From contig NC_091138.1 of the NCBI RefSeq assembly GCF_041381155.1, forward strand, positions 37,999,604 through 38,063,603: a stretch of DNA of 64,000 bases. Direction: 5' to 3'. The DNA is from Argopecten irradians (taxonomy: Eukaryota; Mollusca; Bivalvia; Pectinida; Pectinidae). The notes below the pieces were generated by a model. That model ran no database searches. It was given only the letters and a program-made list of their open reading frames with translations, and was not told the DNA's origin. A program made the translations under genes and the position numbers. This document shows, piece after piece, positions 51,528 through 62,728 of this stretch (its first letter is position 1; each line of letters starts with the position of its first letter).

Positions 51528-54500
51528 AATTGAAATTTTAATATTGTCGATTGTAATTTAGACACTTGTACAGCCTTATGTTTTGCTCTGAAATAATGGA
51601 ATATTACGATATATACACTGTATTGTTTTGTCAGTTCAAATGTCGCCAGGATGTAAACTGTTAAACCCATCACTGAAAGTTAGGATGGTCCGAATTTTAA
51701 ACACTGCATGGCTCAATCATAACTGAATTTAACGATTAATATTTACAGTATTTTAATTATGTTGTGAAACATATGTTTTGTTTACGAGAATCATTAAAAC
51801 AAAATATGAAACAATTTTTCTTTGGCTATTTGTTAATACACTATAGTACGCCAACATACCGTAACAGGCAGGAAAAGTCAACCGTCAATCCATGTCTCCT
51901 AATCAAAGATGTCAAGGGTGTCGCCCCAGTATTGACTCAAGGTGCCATTCACTGCGAAAGACTTCTGGATAATCTGAGAAACCTTTCCATGTTTGTGAAT
52001 ACGTTGCATGCTGAAATGTTAATTAATAAAATAAAATGACACCGATTTACGTTTTGAATGCCTATCTCATCAAGTTTACTTGTTGAGACGTACAATTTAT
52101 TGCGATAAAATCCGTTATTTTCCCACAAGACATTTTGAACTAAAATGATCACAAATTGCAAATGTGTGAACTCCCCATTGGCTCACCTGTTCAAAGATAA
52201 TTTTACGCGAAAGTTTGATTCCTTTACAATAAATACGTTACGGTATAATCATATAACACATATATTTACTTATAATTAGCTATTTATATATATATGTGTG
52301 TGTATATAACGTGCATATTCTATTTAGGTATATGCATAAAGTATATTTTGTAAGATGTCGAAAACCGCCTACAAATATAAACATGTACGGAACGCCTAGC
52401 CCGGATGTGTTAGTTCTGTACTGAAGCTATATTTTACTCAATTTAGTAATTGTGTCATACGACAGACAGAAAACTTAACCTGCATTTTACACGAGGAATT
52501 GCACGCTGGTGGTTTTGTGTGTCTAGATCTCCGCTCATATCGTTATTCCCAACGCCAATATCCGGTATGTAAGAATTCCAACAAGCGCATAATGTTTTGT
52601 TCTTGACTCCGCGATATCATTGGTTATGACTTGTAATCAATGTATATGAATCATTCGCGAAATAAATGAAAGCGCATTGGATATTTACTTAATTTATTAC
52701 AAAATATATTTTATCTAAAATATTGAATCATAATTAATCTACAAAATGTTAAACTGTAAACTGATTATTGCAGTCACGAAAAAGTGAAACTACCTAAAGT
52801 TATTTTGTTTTGTAGGATTCAGTAAAGCTACTTAATTGTGTAAATTACGATGTTAAGTTAATAGCTTTTATGCAAAGACACGAACTCGTTTAACTGTCTT
52901 GACTTTTTTGCATTTAACATTGTCATTTACAGCCTGCGACCGTGTAAGAACGTTGAATATTGAAATGGAATCTGCTATGTAAATAATCTATTGACCTTGG
53001 CATTTTCTCTGAGTGAACTGAAAGATTGGCTCGTATCCAAAGTGACGTACAATTTTGTTTACAAGAACGGTAGAGATATCAAGGTTATCGAACTAAACAT
53101 CGATGATTACAATTTACTACGTCTCGGTGAAAGTTCAACATTTGCTACTGTAAGGAAGTCATTCAGTTCTTGTCTCTGAACCTTACAAAACATAATCGGT
53201 ACAATAGAATAAGAGTTTCTTATAATTAACATTCATCATGCAGAGAGTGGGACGTCTAGTTTGCAGCGATATCTCTTGAAATATGCTTCAGCGAAATAGT
53301 ATTACAAAACGGACAGTAGTTCCACTATATTACAATGAGACACGACCCGAACATACAACTAGTCTTCAAAAACACACAATGTGCCATGCACTTATTCCCC
53401 ATACACAACACATCGTATACCAGGTATGTCGTCCCTAAATGGTCTGAAATGTTATTAGAACTCTTAGCATAACCATACGTGGGCGTTTCAGGTGATACCA
53501 ATTAACTATTTAATGGCTTTACCCCACAATTCTGCATGCTTTACATCTAATATAGCGATTAAATATTTTTTCTTAAGTCTTCTTAACATGTTCAAGGTTT
53601 CTACTTCCGACAGAAGAATTTCTTCTTTTATTGAAACGCTTTCTTATATGTCATAGTTGCGTGATATAATTATTAACAACCATCGCGTTCATGCCAATGT
53701 AAAAAAGGCTTAACTTATACGATTTATAAAGACAAATCCGTTGGAAGGACCTGCTACATGTATAGACAGTATAGTAAACATAAAGACCTGATTTGACGAA
53801 AGAAATGTTTTATCATGAACCAAGTCCACTTTTTTCATGACACTTTAAGTTTTTGTATAATTTGTCAAACTTTACAAGCAGCTCCACGAATTACACGTCA
53901 ACAGTAAGACCTATGTGTGAGTTTAACCTTGATAAATATAAATCGTCAAGTTACAGGTGAAGTTCTGCTCATGTGCCATAACTTGGGTAAACCATTTGAC
54001 CTCTTATTTTTACTTTAGTAATCTATTCAAATCCACGTACAAAACATGTAAAGTGTTTCAGACATTTTAACAACAAAACAGCATGTACAAAACTTCCACA
54101 GTTTCGAGATTTTCATTTGTTGAAAGTGTCGTTGAATCATTGGTTGCATATTTCAGATATAACAGTTTGACAGCTATATTTTGAAGATGACGTTATTGTT
54201 TTCCAAAAATCTTATAATACTTTAATAAACAATACAAAGCAGTTTATTACATCAACAGGAGGCATTAAACAAACAACGGTATCTACAATTGCACGAAAAC
54301 GACCCTAATGACTGCCCGGAATTTCTGTTTCGTCGTGGCTGTCAGTTCGTGCCCAACACCCATGACCTGTCCCCTTTTCTAGAATAATCGTGTCCGAATA
54401 GTCCTGTTTATCGTCTACTTAGTGTGAAGGTCGACCTGGTATCTATGTCTAGATCACTGCTCTTTCCTGATTAGTACTCCCAACTGTCCTCATCAAGTCA

Positions 54501-56639
54501 AGGCTATCTAATGTCTGCTTACTGTCTCGAAATCTTGACTTCATTTTGTTATTTATCAACTACAGAGTCAAGGTAGCTGGAGACCCAATTGTTTGTAAAA
54601 ACAGAAGTATTGAATAGTTTTGTTTTCAATTGATGGTCGTCAGACCAATGTTACAGTGCCACAGATATTAATGCACATTTAAGATGTTTATCCTCCGTGA
54701 AATGTCCCAGAGCTAATGATACGACTTGACAAGATGAAATAGTAGTTTTTTGACGTTTTCGAAGTCACAGTCCCTTTAGCTTAATTTATGTATTTTTAAT
54801 ACGTCTTGTCAGGGCAATGTAGGGTGTTCTGTCTATTGATGTATTGGTCGTATCTAGATCTAGGTCATAAGGTCATACCCCTGTTAACATAATTTGTTGT
54901 AATTCGTTGCAACGGATCCTTTTGTACATTTGGTTGCAAGTTATCATTAAGTAATTATCACTAAACAATTGTAGTTTGGGTGTTTTATCGGCTGTTCAGT
55001 GACACATGTATATGCACATACATTGTATGCTGTTTGACGTCTGTTCAAGGTCACATAATCTACCGCGCGCCTTGTTAATCATTGTCATCATGGTAAGGTC
55101 CTAGACCCTTTTGCACGTTTTGTTAAACGTTGTCACTGAAACATGTGTTTTTTGTCGTTTTGAAGGTCATAAAACAATACTGACATTTTGCTACCCGTTA
55201 TCGTCTGGGTAATGTCACAGAATCACCGTGTATGTTGTATAACATTGCCATCTGATCAAGGTCATAAAAGAATCCGTGTTTTTAGTAAACATTGTGGTCG
55301 GGAGAAATTTACCAAAAAGCATCCTTACGCTTTGTTGTCTTGGTAAGGTCATATAACGTACCATCCATATATTTTTGTTTATCATCAATGGAAGGTCAAA
55401 GTCACAGACCGAACGGTCAAACAACATAGTTGTCTGACCAATGCCAAAGATCTATCGATGTATTCAACTGTTTTTCATATTGTCCAGAGATAAAAAAAAA
55501 ACCCATCGACTACGACAAAATAAAGCATCGTCTATAAAGTTACTATAGACTCAATGACAAGCCCTTCAAATAGTATTTCATCAATACGAGAAGTTTAAAG
55601 ACTCTCCCAAAATATGATGATTGATATAGTTAATTAAACGTCATATAAATATCAACATGATGTTGTCATATCATATTAATATTATTATTAAGGTGACCGA
55701 GATCTAATGACCGATATAGAGGACCTTAACACATATCAACATTTCATTTCCAGATAATACCAAAATTACATGTATACACCATTTATGTGAAATTGTTATA
55801 AATGTAAATATTCTGTGCTGGCCACGGTGATCGAGCAACAAAGAACAGTATCGATTTGTTTTTTAAATCACCAAACGTATTAATTGAATTCTCCAAATAG
55901 CACATAATAAACAATTGATACCGATATGCAAATTACAATACTAGATATACGCTATTTACACACTGTACTAGACGTACATATGTATGTGTGCATGATCAGG
56001 GCCCGAATCAGGTCAAAGGTTTCAAGTGTCAAAATTTTTACTCCTTTTATCTATGACATGTCTAAACAAACAAGTTTTGTTCTACTTATAATCCTTCAGA
56101 TACATTAGGGATATTTGGCTATTACAAATTCTTATTGACAGCAGGACAAACTCTTTTAATGAAACAATGGATTTCCAACAAAAAACGAGATAACATAGAT
56201 TTGACACGTTTACAGAAGACCTTAGGCAAAAGGGGAATAACTTCAACAAAACACGAATTGGTCAAGGCAGGATATATCATCAGGTAGTTATTGTCAGGCA
56301 TATATAGTTACCGTCGTGATTTAAACGATTATAGGTCCAAAGTTCTTATTGTTATTGCACTGTCATTCGATCAAACCTACAAACTTCCATCTGCCGCAGT
56401 TTTGCCCGAACAATTCCAATAAGTTTGATTAGAACGGTAGCTACATAGTACATGCAAAACTTTGTACGTCTTCAATATTTTTATCAAATTTACTCATTTT
56501 GATTTTGTTGAACACTGTCGTGAAAATGCGTATAGGGCAATGCATGGTTCGGATGTTTGTAAAGTTGAACTATAGCTGGGATATTTGGTTTACATATTTA
56601 TTATAATAACAATGTATTTTGTTTATTTCGCGTCTGAAA
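51528..56639. other. Gene-poor stretch with unrecognised short open frames
   Basis: Open frames at 51764-52039 (91 codons, ends LHAEMLINKIK) and 52991-53179 (62 codons, with LSELKDWLVSKVTYNF) have protein-like composition but no recognised family; the second has a possible donor ACTGTAAGG inside. A decayed 3' SINE piece lies at about 53270-53460. From about 54860 to 55410 AAGGTCA-like words recur every 50-100 bp. The rest shows nothing. Confidence 0.4.
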
Positions 56640-56644
56640 CGATT

Positions 56645-57420
56645 ACTGCACGCCCTTGTGAGATAGGCTCAGGGTTCTGTCCCCTGGCCGAGACATACCA
56701 ACGTCTGTAAAAGTGATAGAGATCTGCCCCTGCTTAGCCCGTTGTCATTATACTGTGACCGGGTGGGGTGCACATGTGTAGCTTGGTGTTTTCGGCAGCA
56801 TCCTTTAGTGATATAGCACTATCAAAAGGGCAAGATTTCCACTATACAAGAAGACACAACACGAACATACCTAGCCCGAGATACTCTGGCCCTGACACCA
56901 CACGTAAGACATTATGACAGATAGATTTCTGGTTTAGGGCCAGAGCGCAGTAGTACTCGAAAACCTGGAATAAGTCGACACCGTTTGGTATCGGGTCAGG
57001 TCATCTCCGATTCAGCCTGACCCCCGAGAAGCACCACTAACCTTAGCCTATTCAACAAATGAATATTATGAAGACCCAAATATAGTAATCCGTCGACATT
57101 AATGTGATTTGCATACTACTAAAAAATGGCAACGACGACGAGGGAAATTTAAAGCTGCGGAAAAGAAAGTACTGTGTTGACATAATAGAACGTGCATTTG
57201 TGATGAAATGGATGTCTATGAGAAGATTTATTATTCATTTGTTGAAAAGACCAAGGTAAGTGGCGATACTCAGTGGTAATATTTTGTAAGTAGTCTGAAT
57301 CGGAGATGACCTGAGCCAGAGTATCTCGGGCTAGAACATACCGAAGTCTCCCAACAAACATTGGAGGACGTCCTTACATAATCCTGACTGTTAATAGGAC
57401 GTAAATTAATCAAACAAACA
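56645..57420 (+). mobile_element. SINE family copy interrupted by a MITE
   Basis: 5' part 56645-56870 and 3' part 57335-57420 together match the 502 bp family (GGGTTCTGTCCCCTGGCCGA; GTGACCGGGTGGGGTG; GAAGTCTCCCAACAAACAT; tail with (CAAA)n). The two parts are separated by the inserted element at 56871-57334. Confidence 0.7.
56871..57334. mobile_element. MITE (464 bp) inserted in a SINE, with 7 bp target duplication
   Basis: Ends CTAGCCCGAGATACTCTGGC in inverted orientation; flanking repeats AACATAC at 56864-56870 and 57335-57341, where the uninterrupted family has a single copy. The right arm runs 40 bp without a break (57295-57334), but its mate on the left is split: 20 bp at 56871-56890 and the next 19 bp (CAGGTCATCTCCGATTCAG) at about 56998-57016. 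The gap of about 108 bp, bounded by CCTGAC and GTCAGG, looks like a further insertion. Superfamily not assigned. Confidence 0.75.
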
Positions 57421-57519
57421 AACAATACTGTATGGTATATTGATCACTTCAATTTCACTCACAATTAAAGAAAGCAAAATAATAGTTGTTTGATTAGGCT
57501 TTATGTCCCATTATTATTG

Positions 57520-57997
57520 TTTTTGTGTTAATTAACGTCCTATTAACAGCCAGGGTCATGTAAGGACGACCTCCCATATATGCGGTTTGTAACATGTGTG
57601 AAGTGCAAGGTGCGTGTTTTAGAAGACTGCGATGTATTCGTGTTGTGTCTTGTATAGTGGAACTGTGGAACTTTTGCCCTTTATATAGTGCTACATCCCA
57701 TTCGGTCACATTATACCGGCAACGGGCGAACCAGTCGTTCCACTCCAGGTATGCTGAGTGCTAAGCAGAAAATACCACTTTTGTTGACTATGATGTGTCT
57801 CGGCAAGGAGAAAGAACCCAGAGCCTACCTCACAGGGGCTAGCGCTCAACATAAAGCCAAAAGAGAGATGGTTTCAAGGGAGACGTAAGGAAGAGCTATA
57901 AATTCAGTAAGGAACAATAGAGAAGACAAGATCCTATATTTAGTCATCTTTTACTCATGGGACAGCAGGTACAATTCTAACGTCATACCTGCAGGGA
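57520..57997 (-). mobile_element. SINE family copy, nearly full length, reverse orientation
   Basis: TTAATTAACGTCCTATTAAC at the left and ACCTGCAGGGA at the right are the reverse complements of the 3' tail and 5' head of the 502 bp family. It stands tail to tail with the copy at 56645, so the two could pair as an inverted repeat. Confidence 0.7.
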
Positions 57998-58096
57998 TGA
58001 TAATAGGACGTATTCTAATTAACCATTCAATATGAAGATTTATGATAATTGGTTAGCAGGCTTTTATTGTTATAGTTTAAATTAACATCGATTTTT

Positions 58097-59350
58097 TAGG
58101 TCAACTGAGACGAAGTCTCAAGTGACCTATTCTAATCGCCTTTTGTCCGTAGTCGCGCGTCGTCCGTCGTGTGTTTTTAAACAATTTACATTTTCGTCTT
58201 CTTCTCAAAATCGCTGAAGCAATTTCAATGAAATTTTGCACAAACCTTCTAAGGCATAAGGCCAATCAATGAATTATATGACCCCCTCCCCCTTGGGGGC
58301 TGTGGGAGGGGCAAAAATGGTAAAATTGACTAAAATTTCAAAAAACATCTTCTCCACTTGCAGATGTGGTAGATTCAAATATTCTTCATAGATAGAAAGG
58401 TCTCGAGACCCTCTACAAAAATTGTGAATTATATGACCCTGGGTCTCAGGTTACCCCCTGGGGAGCGGGTTAAGTTTACTATAGTTTATATAGTGAAAAC
58501 ACATTTTGGAGCATTAAATAGTTATTAATAATAATAAAAAAAAATAGTCAAATGTTGTCAGAATTATCCCTATGAGATGGCCATTGAATCCTATTAACAC
58601 ATTTTCCATGACTGACCCCCAGGGGCCTTAGCGGCGGGGCCAAAAGGGGTCAAATAGGCTAAAACTTCAAAAATCTTCTGAAATTCTGGAACTAGTAGAA
58701 TCAAATACTCTTCATAGATGGAAAGGTCTTAAGGTCCTCTACAAAAATTGTGAATTATATGACCCTGGGGTCTCATGTTTCCCCCTGAGGAGGGGGTCAA
58801 GATTACTATAGTTTATATAGGAAAAACATATTTATGAAATTTGTTTGCTTATTTTTCATAAGATATTAGTCAAACTGGGTTAGAATTTTTAGCTTGAGAT
58901 AGAAATTTATCGTCATATCCATATTGGTCCTGGCCGACCCCCATGGGCCTTAGGGGCGGGGCCAAAATAGGCTAAAACTTCAAAAATCTTCTGAATTCAC
59001 AGATTCGATGGAACCAAATACTCTTCATAGAATGAAAGGTCTTAAGGCCCTTTACAAAATGTGTGAATTCCATGGCCCTGGGATTTCAGATTTTCCCCTA
59101 GGGAGGGAGTCAAATTTATAATAGTTTATATAAGAAAAACACATTTATGAACATTATTTGCTTAGTTTTAATAGGAAATGAGTCAAACTGGGTTAGAATT
59201 ATTATCCTGAAATAGCATTTTAACACCATATCCATATTGGTCCTGGCTGACCCCCATGGACCAGAGGGGCGGGGCCAAAATAGGTAAAATTTCAAAAATC
59301 TTCTTCTGAATTCACAGGTTTGTTGGAAACAAATAATCTTCAAAGATTAA
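58097..59350. repeat. Family T repeat (hairpin, CGTCC tract, ~315 bp units)
   Basis: It opens with hairpin TAGGTCAACTGAGAC / GTCTCAAGTGACCTA (58097-58129), then TCGCGCGTCGTCCGTCGTG, then four diverged units marked by CTTCATAGA-like words at 58384, 58710, 59023 and 59338 (313-326 bp apart). Each unit contains GTGAATTATATGACCCTGGG-type and CTGACCCCCA-type segments. No coding content. Confidence 0.65.
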
Positions 59351-60171
59351 AAAGGGAAATTCATAAAATCACTGACACTGATTGACTTCTCGTTTGGTTT
59401 TGTTGTTAAACGTTGGCGAAGCAAATTGGAATTTTAAGCATAAGGTTTTTTAACATAATACACAAACTATCAAAATGAAAAACAAAAAATAAAAATTCTA
59501 ATACAAATGTTCAACTTTAAAGTTTATTCTAATTCGTAAATGCTTTTAACAGACTTAACAACTTTTGCAATGCTCTTTCTGTATCAGCACTCAGGTGACC
59601 GTCAAGGCCTCTTGTTGCCATTCATTGGTGTCTGCGGTGGCATGCTTCAGTGGCATTCCAAACCACAGTCACCAAAAACATCACACAACCCGCTGTTAAT
59701 AGACTCTTTTCTCTCTCTCTCTTTATGATCTTATCTATTTCCTTGTCTCTATAAATTTTGTTTGCTTATTTTTGATACATTTTACAATACTTTCAAAGAG
59801 AATAACACAAATCAATACCATTAATATTTACCCCTATTTCGTGACAGTACTCTTACAGTTCAAACATTGATTCGGAGTTCCATTTCTATGACCACGCATA
59901 TGGTTTTGTCAACAAAAGTATCGCCCGTATTATGTACGTCAATTAACAGTAAATCCAATGCACCGTCTACAAAGAACGCCTAACTCGTTGTTCAGTCAGG
60001 TCTGGTCATAAGTAATGGGATGGTCTATCTCTTGTAGGTCATCAATATCGGTAAAAATCACGGGATATAATAATAAACTTTCACAAACACCTATAGTCTG
60101 CCATTAGGGTATCAGCAATGTGTATCATAGTAAGTGTAATATCAGTTTTACCTACAGTTTACGAATGCAAA
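59351..60171. other. Upstream region of the channel gene
   Basis: A short SINE-like remnant may lie at 59615-59705 (GGTGTCTGCGGTGGCATGCT). GGGATATAATAATAA at about 60063 is a weak TATA-like site roughly 105 bp before the preferred start codon. Nothing else stands out. Confidence 0.35.
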
Positions 60172-61482
60172 ATGGAAAGTTCTCTACTGATTTTAATGAT
60201 TTTGGTGTATGTGGTAGAAGTGACAAATGCGACTACAATAGAAAATACAAAGTTACTGCTTCAGGATTTGTTTCTTAATTATTCCAAAGATGTGATTCCT
60301 GTTAAAAACCAGTCGAGGCCGGTTGCTGTATCCATGGACCTAGATGCTATTTCTATCAATGATTTCGATGAAGTAGCAGGAACGATTGACATGGTAATAA
60401 TTTTGAGTATTTCCTGGAATGACGACAATTTGGTGTGGAATGCCGCTTCGTACGATAACAAGACATCATTGACATTCAGTCAAAATAAAGTGTGGCTCCC
60501 TCAGATGTTTCTTCTGAATCCTGTCGAATCTAGCAAACCGATCAGTCACCAATATCACCAGGTAACTGTCACACACACCGGCAGGGTATTGTGGATGCCT
60601 GGTGCGGTATTAGAGGCAACGTGCACACCTGATATTTCTAAATTTCCATTTGACCAACACACATGTGCACTTAACATCAGTCCATGGGGTTTCAGTGCAG
60701 AACAAGTGACGTTGACAATACCATCACCGACTATGCTGTTTAGATATTATACCACAAACAGCGAATGGGATGTAATAGGCTCAACGACACATGTCTTGAC
60801 TGGCACATTTCATATGGCAAAATACTCCTTTACTGTCAAGCGGCGACATTTGAATTTCATGATCAGTGTCGTAATCCCGATTATCATGTTAGCCCTTGTG
60901 AATCCGTTTGTGTTTATTCTTCCGTTTAATTCAGGAGAGAGGGCTTCCTACAGTATCACAGTGTTACTGGCATTTACAGTATACATGACTGTGGTGAGTG
61001 ATAGAATGCCTCCCACGTCTTATCCAATGTCTATTCTGGCCTTCTACATATTGTTTATACTTGTTTGCAGTGTCCTGATTGTGATTGCCAACATATTTCA
61101 AACAAGGCTCTATGATAAGGATGATACCGACCAGCCAATTCCGCAATATATCACCAGACCTGTTATGTGCCTACGACTGATTTTCAGAAGTAATAGAATA
61201 AATACCAAACACCTTGACGTCGGAAAACAGGGCAGCGACAATAATAAAGGCCAAACTACAAAAGGCGGAGAAAATATTTCATCGGTACATGAAGTAGGAT
61301 CAATGGAAAGAACGGAGGAATCTGAATTGAATACAGAACATGTATTAGACTGTAAGACGACGAACAGTGCAAAGTTACCCACTTGGCGGATGATAGCAAA
61401 GACGACAGATTTGATATTCTTTGTTGTATTTTTGTTAATAACCGTCACGTTTACTATTGCGTTTTTCATAGCAATCATGTGA
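60172..61482 (+). CDS. Cys-loop ligand-gated ion channel subunit, nicotinic receptor-like, intronless
   Basis: One uninterrupted frame of 436 residues. The upstream in-frame ATG at 60118 adds 18 residues, but the second Met starts a clean signal peptide (MESSLLILMILVYVVEV). Numbering from the upstream Met: extracellular domain with W100 and W107 (loop D region), WLPQ 126-129 (loop A), Cys-loop C169-C183 with 13 residues between and FPFD inside, PW 189-190 (loop B). Transmembrane segments: M1 about 245-268 with Pro254, M2 about 274-296 (GERASYSITVLLAF), M3 about 303-327, M4 about 430-453. GER before M2, without an anion-type PAR, suggests cation selectivity. Loop C lacks the vicinal cysteines of acetylcholine-binding alpha subunits, so the ligand is unknown or the subunit is accessory. 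Length is normal. Molluscs carry large expanded sets of such genes. Confidence 0.9.
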   Translation: MESSLLILMILVYVVEVTNATTIENTKLLLQDLFLNYSKDVIPVKNQSRPVAVSMDLDAISINDFDEVAGTIDMVIILSISWNDDNLVWNAASYDNKTSLTFSQNKVWLPQMFLLNPVESSKPISHQYHQVTVTHTGRVLWMPGAVLEATCTPDISKFPFDQHTCALNISPWGFSAEQVTLTIPSPTMLFRYYTTNSEWDVIGSTTHVLTGTFHMAKYSFTVKRRHLNFMISVVIPIIMLALVNPFVFILPFNSGERASYSITVLLAFTVYMTVVSDRMPPTSYPMSILAFYILFILVCSVLIVIANIFQTRLYDKDDTDQPIPQYITRPVMCLRLIFRSNRINTKHLDVGKQGSDNNKGQTTKGGENISSVHEVGSMERTEESELNTEHVLDCKTTNSAKLPTWRMIAKTTDLIFFVVFLLITVTFTIAFFIAIM

Positions 61483-62271
61483 TTTCTAAATCAGATGTGT
61501 TTTCTAGAACTACGTAAAATAAAAAACGATATGGAACTTAGAGTCTATTGGGCCTCAACGGTCACCTGATATTTGATATAAATTAGTTATGAAATTATGA
61601 AATTTATTAGCCAACTGATGTCTTTTGTTCACGGAATAGGAACATACATGTGCATCTTATAGGTATACAGCAGTCATGTGATTTCTAAATCAGTTGGAAT
61701 GTGTTTTCTAGAACAATGAAAAATGAACCTTTACAGCCGCTCTGGAATTTTTGTTTCGCTCTGTTAATCTTTTCATATCAATGTACTGTAATTTGAATAT
61801 GTCATGTTAATATAATTGATTTCTCATAGTTGCTATGGTCCATAGGTATTTTAAGTCCCCTGCCGGTGAAACCGGATGGGACTTCATAGTGTTTGTTAGG
61901 AGTGCAGTCCAATCCTAAATTAGATCATTCATGATCCAATCAGATTGCACTGACATGAACTCCGACCCATAGCCATGCTTTCTGTTATTATCATTATCAC
62001 AGGTTTTTTGACAGGCCTTTATAGGGTCCGTAAACGAACCTATTCCCAATTGAAAAATAGCACTGTATTTTCCCAAATTTAGTTACTATTTTCCCCAATC
62101 GTGAAAATAAGTCAAAACTCCCGGTATCAGTAATTAATATCTAATGTCCTGTATGAGTCCATTCCACTTTGGACACATCATTTTTTAATAGTTTAAGTTC
62201 GTGGAAGTGCCCCGATTTCAGTGGCTAAATTCCACCACTTTTGGGACTTTGCAATCAAATGAACAAGAAAA
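61483..62271. other. Spacer after the channel gene with a short dispersed repeat piece
   Basis: AAGTCCCCTGCCGGTGAAAC at about 61853 begins a stretch that looks like the end of another dispersed repeat (hairpin CCGGTGAAACCGG). A 20 bp duplicate of the region after the channel stop (CATGTGATTTCTAAATCAG at 61477-61495 and 61675-61693) is also present. No gene seen. Confidence 0.4.
61518..61523 (+). promoter_or_regulatory. Candidate poly(A) signal of the channel gene
   Basis: AATAAA only 36 bp after the stop codon, in ACGTAAAATAAAAAAC. If used, the 3' UTR is very short; other AT-rich signals further down cannot be ruled out. Confidence 0.35.
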
Positions 62272-62287
62272 ATGGCGGCCATGACAG
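62272..62287 (+). CDS. Possible first coding exon of a gene beyond the right edge
   Basis: ATGGCGGCCATGACAG is followed directly by a strong donor, GTGAGT. The ATG lies within AAAATGGCGGC, a match to the YY1 core and close to the TISU initiation element, both typical of first exons with very short 5' leaders. The spacer upstream is less AT-rich than usual. No downstream exon is visible before the satellite fills the window, and ATGGCGGC also occurs in nearby repeats, so this is a weak call. Confidence 0.25.
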
Positions 62288-62621
62288 GTGAGTCGGCTGG
62301 CCGGGAACGCAGGTAAACTAACTGAGGTACGGACGCAAAACAGCAACAGCAACAGTCTGGTATAGTTAGCATGATGTGTCAGTCCTGTGGTAAGTGACAG
62401 TAGGGTTGAGCCAGAGATTTTCGCCTGCTATTTAATTTGTTAAGTATTGGTTGTAAATTTTATATTTTGTTTGAATCCATACATTGTACTTTGTGTATAG
62501 TATGTTTCATTTTCAAACGTCTTTGAAAATTTACATAATGCGTTTGTATTCTGCCATATTTCTGCATTGATCGGTTACATTTATACGTTACAAGTTTTTT
62601 TTTTAAATTTTTTTTTATTTT

Positions 62622-62728
62622 GGACGCTCCATCGCCGACAAAGTATAAACGCTACTCATTATTTGAACTATATTTGCTGTTTAATCGTGTATGTATATTT
62701 GTAATTACCACAAAAAATAATATCAAAC
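62622..62728. mobile_element. Truncated TTAA-type MITE
   Basis: GGACGCTCCATCGCCGACAA and the following ~90 bp match the left part of the element at 4064 (AGATGCTCTACCGCCGACAG). The copy stops where the repeat CAAGAGGCCCAAGGGCC begins, which suggests interruption or truncation there. Confidence 0.55.

Noticed and set aside
60118-60171. Upstream in-frame start of the channel gene
   Set aside because: It would place 18 residues before a canonical signal peptide; the second Met fits better, although the first cannot be excluded.
61110-61478. 122-codon minus-strand frame
   Set aside because: Antisense of the channel gene's cytoplasmic loop and M4.
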